64,000 nucleotides of DNA from Vibrio mytili (GTDB taxonomy: Bacteria > Pseudomonadota > Gammaproteobacteria > Enterobacterales > Vibrionaceae). The notes under the pieces are model-generated. The model was given only the letters and a program-made list of their open reading frames with translations. It was not told the origin of the DNA and ran no database searches. Location: positions 1-64,000 of the forward strand of contig NZ_JXOK01000061.1 in NCBI RefSeq assembly GCF_000830505.1. Direction: 5' to 3'. A program made the translations under genes and the position numbers. Shown one piece after another: positions 27,264 to 36,714 of this stretch. Position 1 is the stretch's first letter; every line of letters starts with the position of its first letter.

Positions 27264-28169
27264 TCACCCTTTACCACGAGTGCGGTTTGCATTTGGTTTC
27301 GCGTTCTTTTCGATAAAATCGAAAATCATTCCAGCCACATTTTTTTTCGTTGCCAGCTCGATTCCTTCAAGACCTGGAGATGAATTGACTTCCATGACCA
27401 CAGGACCATTTTTCGATTGAAGAATATCCACACCACATAAATTCAGCCCCATAACTTTGGCTGCGTTGATTGCAGTCGCACGCTCTTCCTTGCTCAATCT
27501 TACCAGTTGCGCAGAGCCACCGCGGTGAAGGTTAGAGCGGAACTCCCCTTCTTTTGCTTGACGCTTCATCGCTGCAATGACTTTATTTCCGACCACGAAA
27601 CAACGAATGTCGGCCCCTTTTGCTTCTTCGATAAACTCTTGCACCATGATGTTGGCTTTGAGCCCCATAAACGCTTCAATGACACTTTCTGCCGCTTTAT
27701 TCGTTTCAGCCAGTACTACGCCAATACCTTGTGTTCCTTCAAGCAGTTTGATTACCAGAGGAGCCCCTCCTACATTTTTGATAACGTCTTGGATGTTGTC
27801 TGGGTGATGAGCAAACCCTGTACGTGGCAAGCCAACGCCTTTACGCGACAACAGCTGCAACGAACGAAGTTTGTCACGTGAGCGGCTGATTGCTACAGAC
27901 TCGTTGACACAAAATGTACCCATCATTTCAAACTGACGGACTACGGCTGCACCGTAAAATGTAATTGATGCGCCAATACGAGGAATGACCGCGTCGTACT
28001 CTGGTAACTCTTCACCCTTATAACGAATTTTGGGGTTATTACTCGTAATATCCATGTAGCAGTGGAGCGTATCAATCACATCAATTTGATGTCCGCGCTC
28101 TTCGCCTGCTTCTTTGAGGCGCATGGTTGAATATAAATTCTCGTTACGAGAGAGGATAGCAATACGCAT
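27264..28169 (-). CDS. rimK: ribosomal protein S6 L-glutamate ligase
   Basis: A 301-residue ATP-grasp enzyme that adds glutamate residues to the C-terminus of ribosomal protein S6. Characteristic sequences are [55 protein letters not shown] (ATP grasp) and [14 protein letters not shown] (Mg-binding Glu/Asn). It ends in the short basic tail NANRTRGKG. It is first gene of a two-gene operon with the RimB-like protease. Confidence 0.95.
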   Translation of the reverse strand: MRIAILSRNENLYSTMRLKEAGEERGHQIDVIDTLHCYMDITSNNPKIRYKGEELPEYDAVIPRIGASITFYGAAVVRQFEMMGTFCVNESVAISRSRDKLRSLQLLSRKGVGLPRTGFAHHPDNIQDVIKNVGGAPLVIKLLEGTQGIGVVLAETNKAAESVIEAFMGLKANIMVQEFIEEAKGADIRCFVVGNKVIAAMKRQAKEGEFRSNLHRGGSAQLVRLSKEERATAINAAKVMGLNLCGVDILQSKNGPVVMEVNSSPGLEGIELATKKNVAGMIFDFIEKNAKPNANRTRGKG

Positions 28170-28464
28170 GGCAATTCCTTAGTCAGTCAGTACCAAAATA
28201 AAAAACATTAAGTTTAAGTATAGAATGTCGTAGGCAGATGATCCTGATATGACAGGATCTACTTACTTTAAATGCTTTATACCCAAGTATTTTTTTGAGG
28301 ATGGTGGGTATAGAAAAGTAGCAGAGTAACCACTTTGTCAGAGGTGCGAACCTTAGGTGGTTTTATAAAGAGAAGAAAGAGAAAAATACGCGTCGTAACG
28401 ACAAAAAACTTTTATCGATACTCGGCGGCTATTCGCGACGAAAGGTGTTCTCGCTAAAATAAAA

Positions 28465-28494
28465 CCCCGCCTGGTTTCCCAGACGGGGTCTATT
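28465..28494 (-). terminator. terminator of the CsrB RNA
   Basis: ACCCCGTCTGG and CCAGGCGGGGT (minus strand) form a GC-rich stem with one mismatch around a short loop, followed by TTTTA. Confidence 0.9.
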
Positions 28495-28745
28495 CTTTTT
28501 CGCAGCAATCCGGCTACTATAGGTGCTCCCTGCATCTATCCTTGATAGTGGCTAATTCCTTTAACCGATTTCCCTGTTCATCGCCTTCCTAGCGGTGTCC
28601 ATTCTGGCCTGTCATCCTGACGGGCGAACTCTATCCTAGAGTATGTGACTTCCTTGCTGATAACTCGTCCTAAGCCATCAAATCTTCGTCCTGAAGATAC
28701 CTAATCCATTAGGCTTTTTCCTGTTCCTGCCAACATCCTGTCGAC
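28465..28745 (-). ncRNA. csrB: CsrB-family regulatory RNA (CsrA sponge)
   Basis: Read on the minus strand, the RNA begins GTCGACAGGATG and carries about 16 GGA motifs (AGGATG, CAGGAA, AAGGAA, CAGGGA) in some 240 bases, many in short hairpin loops. The 3' part GCAGGGAGCACC then GTAGCCGGATTGCTGCGAAA closely resembles the end of E. coli CsrB. It finishes with ACCCCGTCTGGG/CCAGGCGGGGT and TTTTATTTTAG. CsrB RNAs bind many copies of CsrA and relieve its effect on mRNAs. The 5' end is placed by similarity and by an AATACT -10-like box just upstream. Confidence 0.93.
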
Positions 28746-28905
28746 AACTGCAGTATTGATGTTTTGACGATTTCGCTCAATTACTCTCTGAAAAATATTT
28801 TTTAGCCCTGTTTGTGTTTCTGGTGTTAAGTTATTAATTTTCAGTCAGTTAAAATAAAAACAAGCTTGCTTCTTAATCACGGCTGGTCTTTTTGCTTACA
28901 CTCTT

Positions 28906-28923
28906 TGTAAGAGATCTCGCACA
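28906..28923 (-). promoter_or_regulatory. GacA/VarA (UvrY)-type activator box upstream of csrB
   Basis: TGTAAGAGATCTCGCACA matches the TGTAAGN6CTTACA box bound by GacA-family regulators (one half perfect, the other partly). It lies about 160 bases upstream of the RNA start, similar to the far-upstream UvrY site of E. coli csrB. Confidence 0.72.
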
Positions 28924-29357
28924 ACTTTAGTGGTGAATATATTCATCAATGGCGTTTTACGTTTGGCAAACGTTTGCTTTGGATCACAGTTTAATTGCGG
29001 AAAAAATACTGTTGTGAAGAATGAGAAAATAATTACATTTAACACTAGACTTTTGAATTGTAATTGTGGTAATAGTTTACTTTCACTTCGTAAGTTCTTA
29101 TGAAGTTTCAATGACAGATACAGACGGGAACTTGGTTGACATTTTTCTGTCATATCTGTTGAGTAGTTTGATCGTGTCTCGCAATCTTTCGTGCATTTGC
29201 ATAGAAACAAGGACTCAAAAGGCGTCTATTTTTTGTCGCTGTCCTGTGAAAAAATCATGGTTAAATTACTGATTCCTATGTAGATTCAATAGGAAAAATA
29301 ACCTTAGACAATAAGCTCACCAAGAGCGTTACTTATACAAAATGAGGGAGAATCACT
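28924..29357. other. intergenic region between csrB control region and the small gene
   Basis: An AT-rich gap of about 430 bases. I see no convincing protein gene: open frames on both strands lack ribosome-binding sites and normal composition. CTGTCATATCTGTTGA at 29147-29162 partly resembles a Pho box. The far end should carry the promoter of the 28-codon gene at 29358. Confidence 0.35.
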
Positions 29358-29444
29358 ATGAAAAAAATGAGAAGAGCTCAGTTACATCGTGTTCGTATCC
29401 AATACTGGAAAGATACGAAAGACACACCAGCTAAAAAATCATAA
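29358..29444 (+). CDS. 28-residue basic small protein
   Basis: A short frame with a strong ribosome-binding site (GAGGGAG, 7 bases before ATG) that codes for MKKMRRAQLHRVRIQYWKDT followed by KDTPAKKS. The product is very basic, has one Trp, and lacks a signal peptide or TM segment. It could be an RNA- or ribosome-binding micropeptide. It sits alone between csrB and yggL and is followed by two strong hairpins. I do not recognise it. Expression is suggested only by the strong Shine-Dalgarno sequence. Confidence 0.55.
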   Translation: MKKMRRAQLHRVRIQYWKDTKDTPAKKS

Positions 29445-29529
29445 CCGTAAAATTCATAGTTCTAAAAATCTTAGTTAAAAAATCAGTTGTTAATAATTAG
29501 CGCAATTCGTTAATTATAAGCACGACACA

Positions 29530-29570
29530 GAGCTGGCAAAGGGAGACCGACTTCCTTGTTCTGCCAGCTC
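29530..29570. other. long hairpin downstream of the small gene
   Basis: GAGCTGGCA pairs with TGCCAGCTC, and inside it AAGGGA pairs with TTCCTT, giving a stem of about 15 bp with a small asymmetry. It is followed by CAAAAACG and not by a T run, so it is not a standard terminator. It may be a structured 3' end of the small-gene transcript. Confidence 0.55.
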
Positions 29571-29614
29571 AAAAACGTCCCCGTATACAGTTCCCAACTT
29601 TTTAAACAGTTTTT

Positions 29615-29645
29615 CGAATTAAAACAATTGTCGTGTTTTAATTCG
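29615..29645. other. 11-bp perfect inverted repeat
   Basis: CGAATTAAAAC and GTTTTAATTCG are perfect inverted copies around a 9-base spacer. It could be an operator or AT-rich RNA hairpin. The rest of the 29445-29768 gap holds no gene that I can support. Confidence 0.5.
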
Positions 29646-29768
29646 CTCTACTGATCTACAAATGTTTTCTCTGTAATTCACCGGTAAGCTTATTTAGCGC
29701 TATTGCCCTCTAACTCTCAACTAAGGGTGCCGTGCCAAATACTGCTTACGCTATAGGGTTGTTTGCAC

Positions 29769-30107
29769 TCATAGATAGTTTGCGTCAACTAAGTCACTTG
29801 CTTGTGCGCTTTTCACTTCAGGGCGAGCTTGTAGCCAAGCAACGACTTGAGCTTTTTGCTCTTCTGTGGCGCTACCGTAGCGCTCTGTTGAGCATAGAAA
29901 GCCTTCAAACAGCTCTAGTCCACCACCGCCGAAGCATAAGCCCAAACCGTCAATGTAGTCGACAAACTCATCAACGAATACATCATAACGGTCAAAGTCA
30001 GTGATGTCGGTTTCACAACTCACCTCAAATCCTAAAATAGCGAATTCTCCCAGAAACAGTTTCTTGCGAATACGGCGACTTTTATTTTCAATTCTATCTA
30101 ATTTCAT
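29769..30107 (-). CDS. yggL: YggL-family (DUF469) protein
   Basis: A 112-residue protein beginning MKLDRIENKSRRIRKKLFLGEF, the N-terminal signature of YggL, with the later family pattern GLGLCFGGGGLELFEGFLCS and EEQKAQVVAWL. E. coli YggL binds the large ribosomal subunit; the molecular role is unclear. The ATG at 30107 was chosen because family members start just before NKSRRLRKK; an upstream ATG at 30149 would add an unrelated leader. Acidic residues dominate the C-terminal half. It is a single gene. Confidence 0.87.
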   Translation of the reverse strand: MKLDRIENKSRRIRKKLFLGEFAILGFEVSCETDITDFDRYDVFVDEFVDYIDGLGLCFGGGGLELFEGFLCSTERYGSATEEQKAQVVAWLQARPEVKSAQASDLVDANYL

Positions 30108-30303
30108 GATTATCTCTTTGAGTAGGTAGGTTTGCTGCCCCTTATACATTTAATGCAACCACAACCCAAGTAAAATCCTAATGAACGTGCACATGTGATG
30201 ATTATTTGTTCGAATAAGTTTTAATTAACCGCTAACGCTCTCGAGACTCACAAGCGGCGATGTAATATTTGAGCAATATAACTTTCATTGTTGTCGATCA
30301 TTT

Positions 30304-30321
30304 CTGTCATATTTTTTCGCC
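30304..30321 (+). promoter_or_regulatory. possible Pho box upstream of phoX
   Basis: CTGTCATATTTTTTCGCC has a perfect first half of the PhoB consensus CTGTCATA, with a weak second half. It lies about 90 bases before the PhoX start, which fits phosphate-starvation control. Confidence 0.45.
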
Positions 30322-30409
30322 AAAATTCTCCTCGCTCAATTATTTATAAAAGTCATTATTCATAAAATAAATGATTAAAAACTAAATTTAACATTAGGAA
30401 AGTAAAACC

Positions 30410-32445
30410 ATGAGTAAGGAAACCTTTGACGCGACGCGTTATAACCAGAGCAACAACAAACCTTTTGAAGATGTATTAGAAGCGAGCCTATCTCGACGCA
30501 GCATTCTTAAAGGTGGTTTAGGTATCAGTGCAATGACGGCATTCGGTGCCTTTGGATTAGCAGGTTGTAACTCATCAAGCTCAGGCTCATCAACAGCGAA
30601 AGGTGCAAGTGCTTCAAGCGCCGTACTGAATTTTGATTCAATTCCAGGTTCGTTAACTGACGCGGTTTCTATTCCTTCAGGCTATCAGGCTCAAGTATTG
30701 GTACCTTGGGGCACCCCGTTAAATGCTCAAGGTGGCGCATGGAAGAGTGACGGTACAAATACGGGAAATGATCAGTTAAACGCGCTAGGAATGCACCACG
30801 ACGGCATGCACTTCTTCCCATTAAATGACAGCACAACCGATGGTTTGCTATGTATTAACCATGAATACATCGACCAAGGAGCATTGCATCCAAATGGTCC
30901 TACGGTGGAAAATGGTGTTCGCACTATCGTTGATGAAGTGCGTAAAGAGATTAACGCACATGGTGTTTCTGTTGTGCGCATTCAGCTCGAGAATAATCAA
31001 TGGAAGCTGGTTGATGCTGACCCGCTTAACCGCCGTTATACGGGCGCAACGGTCATGGACTTATCTGGTCCAGTCGCGCATACCGCATTAACCGCGACAC
31101 GTTTCTCACCAGACGGAAGCCAAGCGCGTGGTACATTGAACAACTGCGGTAATGGATACTCACCTTGGGGAACTTACTTAACCTGTGAAGAAAACTGGCC
31201 GGGCTATTTTGTTAATGCTGGGACGCGCACAGAAGATCAAGATCGTATTGGTGTTGATGCTCAAGGCACCCGTTATGGTTGGGATACCTTAGCAGGTAAC
31301 GCCGAAGAGCGTTTGGAGGAATTCACTCGCTTTAATGTCGCTCCAACTGGCGCATCAGCAACGGATGATTACCGTAACGAAGCGAATGGCCACGGCTACA
31401 TCGTTGAAATCGATCCTTATACACAAAACTCGCGTGCGAAAAAACGTACAGCGCTTGGCCGCTTCCGTCACGAAGGTTGTGCGTACGGTAAATTGGAAGA
31501 GGGCAAGCCAGTCGTATTCTACTCTGGTCACGACTCTCGCTTTGAGTACTTGTACAAGTTTGAATCTGCAGCTGCATGGGATCCAGCGGATGCGAATCCA
31601 AGTAACCGCCTTGCGACAGGTGACAAGTACATGGATGAAGGCACACTATACGTGGCGCACTTCAACGAAGATGGCTCAGGCACTTGGTTGCCACTGACGT
31701 TGGATAGCGTAACGACAAACGGTGGGACACTTGCGGATCATTTTGATTCATTGGCTGCTATCATCATTAACACCGCTGGCGCTGCTGACCTTGTTGGTGC
31801 AACACCAATGGACCGCCCAGAGTGGTGTACAGTAGATCCGTTCACTGGCACGGTATACCTGACATTGACCAACAATACAAAGCGTACTTCAGATACAAAC
31901 GCGGCAAACCCACGCTTAAACAACAAGTTTGGTCACGTGATTCGTTGGGATGAAGGTGAAACATCAACGGAATTTACTTGGGATATCTTTGTCTTTGGTG
32001 CGCCTGCAAATGGTGACGCAGATACCAACCGTTCAAGTTTAACTGAGCTTAACCAGTTTGCGAGCCTGATGGTTTATCATTTGATTCACGAGGTATTCTC
32101 TGGATTCAAACTGATAATGGTGCCGATGAAGTCACTTCGTACACCAACGACCAAATGCTCGCGGTTGTACCTTCGACTTTGACTGACGAAGATGGCAACC
32201 CAGCGGTAATTAGTGCCGATAACCAAGCGCAACTCAAACGCTTCTTTGTGGGACCAAATGGCTGTGAAGTCACTGGGTTTACTATCAGTCCAGATCACAA
32301 GTCTTTGTTTGTGAACATCCAACACCCAGGCAACTGGCCATACAGTGATGATGCTGCCGAGGAAACGCCTGCTGGAACCACGGTTCGTCCGCGTGCGTCT
32401 ACGGTGGTGATTCGTCGTGAAGATGGTGGCGAGATCGCGGTGTAA
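30410..32445 (+). pseudogene. phoX: PhoX-family alkaline phosphatase (DUF839), interrupted by a single-base deletion
   Basis: With one base restored near 32067 the frame gives 678 residues. The N-terminus has a twin-arginine motif (SRRSILKGG, Arg29-Arg30) followed by a hydrophobic stretch and LAGC, so export by Tat and possibly lipidation at Cys53. The body has PhoX blocks: HHDGMHFFPLN, INHEYID, TCEENWPGYF, EGCAYGKLEEGKPVVFYSGHD and RPEWCTVDPFTGTVY. After NQFAS the frame breaks; the correct continuation would be PDGLSFDSRGILWIQTDNGA, running to IRREDGGEIAV. GAGCCTGAT probably should be GAGCCCTGAT. PhoX is a Ca/Fe-dependent phosphomonoesterase used under phosphate shortage. Confidence 0.88.
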
Positions 32446-32478
32446 TATCTGTCTATCTGCTGTCGATTTCTAGAAACA

Positions 32479-32506
32479 AGGCCCTGATCACGATCAGGGC
32501 CTTTTT
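32479..32506 (+). terminator. terminator of phoX
   Basis: AGGCCCTGAT and ATCAGGGCCT form a perfect 10-bp stem with a CACG loop, followed by TTTT. Confidence 0.92.
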
Positions 32507-32576
32507 ACCTCTGTCTCGTTTCCTTACTATGATTCACATACCTATTGATTTTTCGTTAATCGATTACAGAGGCGCT

Positions 32577-33827
32577 ATGAATTCAGTCTATGACTACGTC
32601 ATCGTTGGAGGCGGCATCGTCGGCGTGTCTACGGCATGGCAATTACAACAACGTTATCCTGACAGTACGATTTTGCTGGTGGAAAAAGAGCCGCGGCTTG
32701 CTCAGCATCAAACTGGTCACAACAGCGGTGTGATCCACGCAGGGGTTTACTACGCGCCTGGGAGTTTAAAAGCCGATTTTTGTAAGCGCGGCGTCGACCG
32801 TACATTGGCATTTTGTGCCGAACACAATATATCGGTAGAAAACTGTGGCAAACTTCTGGTCGCGACTAACGATCAAGAAGTGGAACGGATGCACGAGCTT
32901 TATCAGCGTTGTCAGGTCAATGAGATTGACGTCGAGCTATTAGATCAAACACAGTTGAAACTCGCAGAGCCTAATATAACTGGGTTAGGCGCTATTTACG
33001 TAAAATCCACCAGTATTGTCGACTATCAACAAGTGACCAAGCACATGGCGCATGAATTTCAAAATCTTGGTGGAACAGTTAGCTTGAGAACGAAAGTCTC
33101 AGCAGCCAAAGAGCAGGATGAACATGTGTTGCTGACTTGTTATTCTGATGGGCAACCCGTGAATATCAATGCCAAGTTCCTGGTCACATGCAGTGGCTTA
33201 ATGGCCGATCGCATGACCAAAATGATGGGTATTAAGACGGATTTTCAAATCATCCCGTATCGAGGTGAATACTATCGACTGGACAGCAAACACAATCACG
33301 TAGTCAATCACCTTATTTATCCCATTCCCGATCCGGATTTACCGTTTTTGGGTGTTCACTTAACTCGAATGATTGACGGTTCAGTTACCGTTGGGCCAAA
33401 TGCCGTACAAGGTTGGAAACGCGAGGGTTATGCTAAGATTAATTTCAGTCTTAGAGATACGCTGCAAATGCTCAGTTTCTCGGGATTTTGGAAAGTTACT
33501 CACAAGCACCTTCGTACGGGAATCGCTGAGTTTAAAAACTCGTGGTGGAAACCCGGTTATTTAAAGTTAGTGAATAAATACTGCCCAAGCATTCGATCTC
33601 AGGATCTAAAACCGTATCCTGCAGGCATTCGAGCACAAGCCGTCCTATCTGACGGTACACTGGTTCATGATTTTTTATTTGCTGAAAGCGCAAGAAGTTT
33701 GCATGTCTGCAATGCGCCTTCACCTGCCGCCACATCTGCCATGCCTATCGGGGAATACATTTGCAATAAAGTAAGAGATAAATTGGACGCGCAAGTAAAT
33801 ATAGGTGAGGAGGCAGAAACCGCTTGA
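32577..33827 (+). CDS. lhgO: L-2-hydroxyglutarate oxidase / dehydrogenase
   Basis: A 416-residue FAD enzyme that oxidises L-2-hydroxyglutarate to 2-oxoglutarate and feeds electrons to the membrane quinone pool. Motifs include the FAD-binding VIVGGGIVGVSTAW at the N-terminus, HQTGHNSGVIHAGVYY, IPYRGEYYRL, and the C-terminal NAPSPAATSAMPIG. The ATG at 32577 has AGAGG 7 bases upstream; a start at 32529 would add an unrelated leader before the FAD strand. It is alone, convergent with the next gene. Confidence 0.93.
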   Translation: MNSVYDYVIVGGGIVGVSTAWQLQQRYPDSTILLVEKEPRLAQHQTGHNSGVIHAGVYYAPGSLKADFCKRGVDRTLAFCAEHNISVENCGKLLVATNDQEVERMHELYQRCQVNEIDVELLDQTQLKLAEPNITGLGAIYVKSTSIVDYQQVTKHMAHEFQNLGGTVSLRTKVSAAKEQDEHVLLTCYSDGQPVNINAKFLVTCSGLMADRMTKMMGIKTDFQIIPYRGEYYRLDSKHNHVVNHLIYPIPDPDLPFLGVHLTRMIDGSVTVGPNAVQGWKREGYAKINFSLRDTLQMLSFSGFWKVTHKHLRTGIAEFKNSWWKPGYLKLVNKYCPSIRSQDLKPYPAGIRAQAVLSDGTLVHDFLFAESARSLHVCNAPSPAATSAMPIGEYICNKVRDKLDAQVNIGEEAETA

Positions 33828-33838
33828 GCTGAATTGTG

Positions 33839-34459
33839 CTATAGCAACGATGCTAATTCTAGAGTGATACGCACAAACTGCTCATCTTGGTATTGCACTT
33901 CATAGTTAAAAGTACCACTGGCGTAAATGCTGCCTAAGAACAGAGAACGTTGACTCATCGGGCCGCGGAACAGCATCGAAATCGGTGTGATGAGCGCGTT
34001 ATTATCGTCAAAGTGCTGGTTCAAATTCTCCGACAATACACACAGCAGACAGCCATGCTGGTCGTGTGATAAATCCACATCTTCAGGGCGTGAGAGCATA
34101 ACGGTTGTGCCAAGTTTCTTCTCGATTTCATTAATCAGCAATAGATAGCTGTCCAAATGTGGTTGAGGGTTACTCGGTTTGTCTGCTCCTACACAGCGTT
34201 CAAGTAGGGCTTCGAGATTACCATTTTCCCCTTTCGCCTGTTGAGTGATCGACTTTAACGGCTTTTTAATCAGTTTGTAACGATTGCTTTTCAGCTTAGG
34301 CTTAAGCCATTTTTGCAGTAGATCGTTGCGCGCTTTTAAAGGAAGGGCTTCAGAAGAGGCATGGACTTTAAAGTGAAGATGCAGTAATGCATGTACAGCA
34401 AGCTCACTTAGAAGCTGGTTAGCATCAGCGGATTGTCTTACCTGCTTAGAACTTTGCAT
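33839..34459 (-). CDS. DUF2913-like conserved protein
   Basis: A protein of about 206 residues with no signal peptide or TM helix. The N-terminal half is basic and helical (LLQKWLKPKLKSNRYKLIKK), and the C-terminal part is mixed. I assign DUF2913, a family mainly of vibrios, from the overall pattern and not from a catalytic motif, and only with moderate certainty. The ATG at 34459 is chosen over a TTG nine bases upstream. It sits next to tRNA-Leu on the same strand. Function is unknown. Confidence 0.65.
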   Translation of the reverse strand: MQSSKQVRQSADANQLLSELAVHALLHLHFKVHASSEALPLKARNDLLQKWLKPKLKSNRYKLIKKPLKSITQQAKGENGNLEALLERCVGADKPSNPQPHLDSYLLLINEIEKKLGTTVMLSRPEDVDLSHDQHGCLLCVLSENLNQHFDDNNALITPISMLFRGPMSQRSLFLGSIYASGTFNYEVQYQDEQFVRITLELASLL

Positions 34460-34491
34460 TACACTCAAACGACTTTGAATAAGAAAGGATA

Positions 34492-34575
34492 TGGTGCCGA
34501 GAGAGGGACTCGAACCCTCACACCAAAGGCACTAGCACCTCATGCTAGCGTGTCTACCAATTTCACCATCTCGGC
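34492..34575 (-). tRNA. tRNA-Leu (anticodon GAG)
   Basis: On the minus strand the acceptor GCCGAGA pairs with TCTCGGC before ACCA. The anticodon loop ATGAGGT sits on the stem CTAGC/GCTAG and gives anticodon GAG. A class II variable arm (TGCCTTTGGTG) and GGTTCGAGTCC T-loop are present. Confidence 0.96.
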
Positions 34576-34781
34576 ATCATGATGCTCTGCATAAGCAGAG
34601 GCCTCGTAAGAAGCAATCGAATTGTATAACCAAACTCTATCTTTTGGCGAGTCAAAAATAGCGCATTTTTCGCATTTCGAGTTTGATTGCGTATTTATTG
34701 GCCATTTTTACGTGTTAATAAGTAAAAGAGTACTAATATCCTTACTTAAACTGCAGGTAAGAGCTATTTGAATTCACCACA

Positions 34782-35885
34782 CTATGGCTTATTACCAAAA
34801 GCTTTCTCTACCAATCCATAAGGCACGGATTTAAACGCTTTTGGGGTGTTTTGGGTTGTGGGTGCTTGGTTAACCCCTTGCCAATCGAGTAGCATAATCG
34901 CCAGTACGTTGCGGTGCTCACCATATTCCAACTCAAAGTCTCCATCGATAGACGGGATCATGCCTTGGTCTGGGTCAATTGCTTTTCTGATAGCTTGTCT
35001 CGTTTTCTCGACAACAGGGTCGTTTTCCAAGCCTGCGAGTAAGAATGAGATCCCCACTTCTGCAATCACATCCTCTTTTGCACGCAATAATATGGTGTCG
35101 ATATTGTTACGAAAGTAGTCGTAAATCCATTGGTGCTGAGTTTCACTGACTGATTTTTGGTAGTACTGAGAGTCAGCAAATATAATGTGCGTCATGCCAT
35201 AGAGCTTGTTGCCGTATTGTTGAGCTGAGAGTTTTTTGTCTTTTTCATCAGGGTACGTCTCACGGAACGCTTTTGTGAAATCGTCAACCACGTCTTGCTC
35301 TCCAAGTTGGCGCAACCAATACACTTGATTGGCTAACTGTGCGGCCCACGCTTCGATCATTTCACGATCGGTGGCATAGCGTGTGAAGTCATAGCGTTGA
35401 ATTACGCTTCTTAACGTTTTATCGTTTTTATGTTTCAGACCGTATTCATCAGCTCGCGCCATTGCGCCCAACAAGTCAATACCAAGGTAGAGATATTCGG
35501 GATGATGTTTGGTCACCGTATAGCGGCGCTGACTGCGTTCGTCATCTTTGTTTTGGTATTGTGCAAGTCGCTGAGAAGAATACAAAACCACATCTTCTGG
35601 TGTGACGACTTCGTTTGCGATGTAGTTTAAGCGGCTGGCCACTTGTGCCATATCGGTCCAAATGGCAGCAAGATATTGGTCATCAAGCGTTTGTCGATAC
35701 ATACGCAGGCCAAAGTGGCCTTCTTTAAAGGCCGAAAAAGTAAACAGTTCGCGTTCGTAAGTCTCTTTAATTAATTGCGCTGATTGAGAATAGCTTAGGC
35801 TAGATGTTTCATTTTGAGCAGCGTGAACATTGAGAGCCAGTGAACAGGAGAGTAATACTGCCAGAGATAGAGGTTTGATTTGCAT
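34782..35885 (-). CDS. DUF3541-like secreted protein
   Basis: A 367-residue protein from the ATG at 35883-35885, which gives a clean signal peptide (MQIKPLSLAVLLSCSLALNV ending HAA). The mature protein is mostly helical, rich in Tyr, Asp and Lys, with HFGLRMYRQTLDDQYLAAIW near the start, HPEYLYLGIDLLGAMARADE in the middle and YGEHRNVLAIMLLDW near the end. The many paired helices recall alpha-toroid proteins, but this is a guess. DUF3541 is assigned from memory of vibrio annotations. It is a single gene and its role is unknown. Confidence 0.72.
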   Translation of the reverse strand: MQIKPLSLAVLLSCSLALNVHAAQNETSSLSYSQSAQLIKETYERELFTFSAFKEGHFGLRMYRQTLDDQYLAAIWTDMAQVASRLNYIANEVVTPEDVVLYSSQRLAQYQNKDDERSQRRYTVTKHHPEYLYLGIDLLGAMARADEYGLKHKNDKTLRSVIQRYDFTRYATDREMIEAWAAQLANQVYWLRQLGEQDVVDDFTKAFRETYPDEKDKKLSAQQYGNKLYGMTHIIFADSQYYQKSVSETQHQWIYDYFRNNIDTILLRAKEDVIAEVGISFLLAGLENDPVVEKTRQAIRKAIDPDQGMIPSIDGDFELEYGEHRNVLAIMLLDWQGVNQAPTTQNTPKAFKSVPYGLVEKAFGNKP

Positions 35886-35976
35886 AGCGTATTCCCATAG
35901 AGCCATTGAGTAACTTAACGTACCACTAACTTATAAAATCTATGTAAAGCTCCGGTAAAACAATCGACGGATCTTA

Positions 35977-36576
35977 TTAAGAAATATAGCGAAAAGTGAG
36001 ATTGATGCGCTCACCTTTTGGTTTTGCAGTTTTTGGAACACTGTGTTTCCAATGGTGTTGCAGCTTGCCTGCCATGATCAATAGTGAACCATGAGAAAGT
36101 TCATATTCTATCTGCGTTTTACAATGTAAATTTCTTAATAAGAATCGGCGAGTGGCTCCCAAGTTTAAAGAAGCAATAACCGGGTTGGTTCCCAATTCTG
36201 GCTCATTGTCTTGGTGCCATCCCATCGAGTCTTGCCCGTTTCGGTATAGGTTCGCCAACACGGAGTTAAATGGCTCTTGAGCGATGGACTCACAGCGTTG
36301 CTTTAGTTCAGATAATTCCGGGGTCCAAGGGTGAGGCTCCGAGGTCAACCCTGAATAAGTATAGGTGGCATCGCCATGCCAGGCTTGCAAGCGCGGTTGT
36401 AATACTGAACGACCAAACAAGGTGATGGACTTTTGCTGCCAAGGTAACGTGGTACGTAACTTAGTAAAATATTCATCGGCTTCCAATAAACTCAGAAAGT
36501 TTGGGTGATAGTATATTTTACCTTGATCCACTGCTCGCCAATGTGGCTGTTCACATAAATAGTTTTCTTTTTGCAC
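35977..36576 (-). CDS. alkB: AlkB-like 2-oxoglutarate/Fe(II)-dependent DNA repair dioxygenase
   Basis: A 199-residue oxygenase that would reverse alkylation damage such as 1-methyladenine or 3-methylcytosine. The Fe ligands are the H-x-D of GWHQDNEPELG and the distal His in QHHWKHSVPK, and the 2-oxoglutarate-binding Arg is in RINLTFRYI. SLNLGATRRFLLRN matches the group that includes human ALKBH2/3 more than E. coli AlkB. It starts with GTG, supported by AGGAAA 7 bases upstream. No ada gene is adjacent. Confidence 0.92.
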   Translation of the reverse strand: MQKENYLCEQPHWRAVDQGKIYYHPNFLSLLEADEYFTKLRTTLPWQQKSITLFGRSVLQPRLQAWHGDATYTYSGLTSEPHPWTPELSELKQRCESIAQEPFNSVLANLYRNGQDSMGWHQDNEPELGTNPVIASLNLGATRRFLLRNLHCKTQIEYELSHGSLLIMAGKLQHHWKHSVPKTAKPKGERINLTFRYIS

Positions 36577-36714
36577 TTAATGTTTCCTAGTTCATAAAAA
36601 AACTCAGATTAAGATTACCTTTATTACAATGTTTGAGTATTCTTAAATAACGATTTTAACAATAAATTATAAAAGCTCGCCACAAGAGTGAGTCTGTGAA
36701 TCAGTAGGACACCA

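Noticed and set aside
28353-28535. 60-residue minus-strand frame
   Set aside because: It lies inside the 3' end and terminator of the CsrB RNA and has no ribosome-binding site.
29147-29162. Second Pho box
   Set aside because: Only half of the motif fits, and no phosphate gene starts nearby.
28896-29210. 104-residue minus-strand frame upstream of csrB
   Set aside because: It covers the VarA-type box, has irregular composition, and there is no recognisable domain or ribosome-binding site.
29732-30004. 90-residue plus-strand frame
   Set aside because: It is the antisense shadow of yggL, whose family motifs are clear on the other strand.
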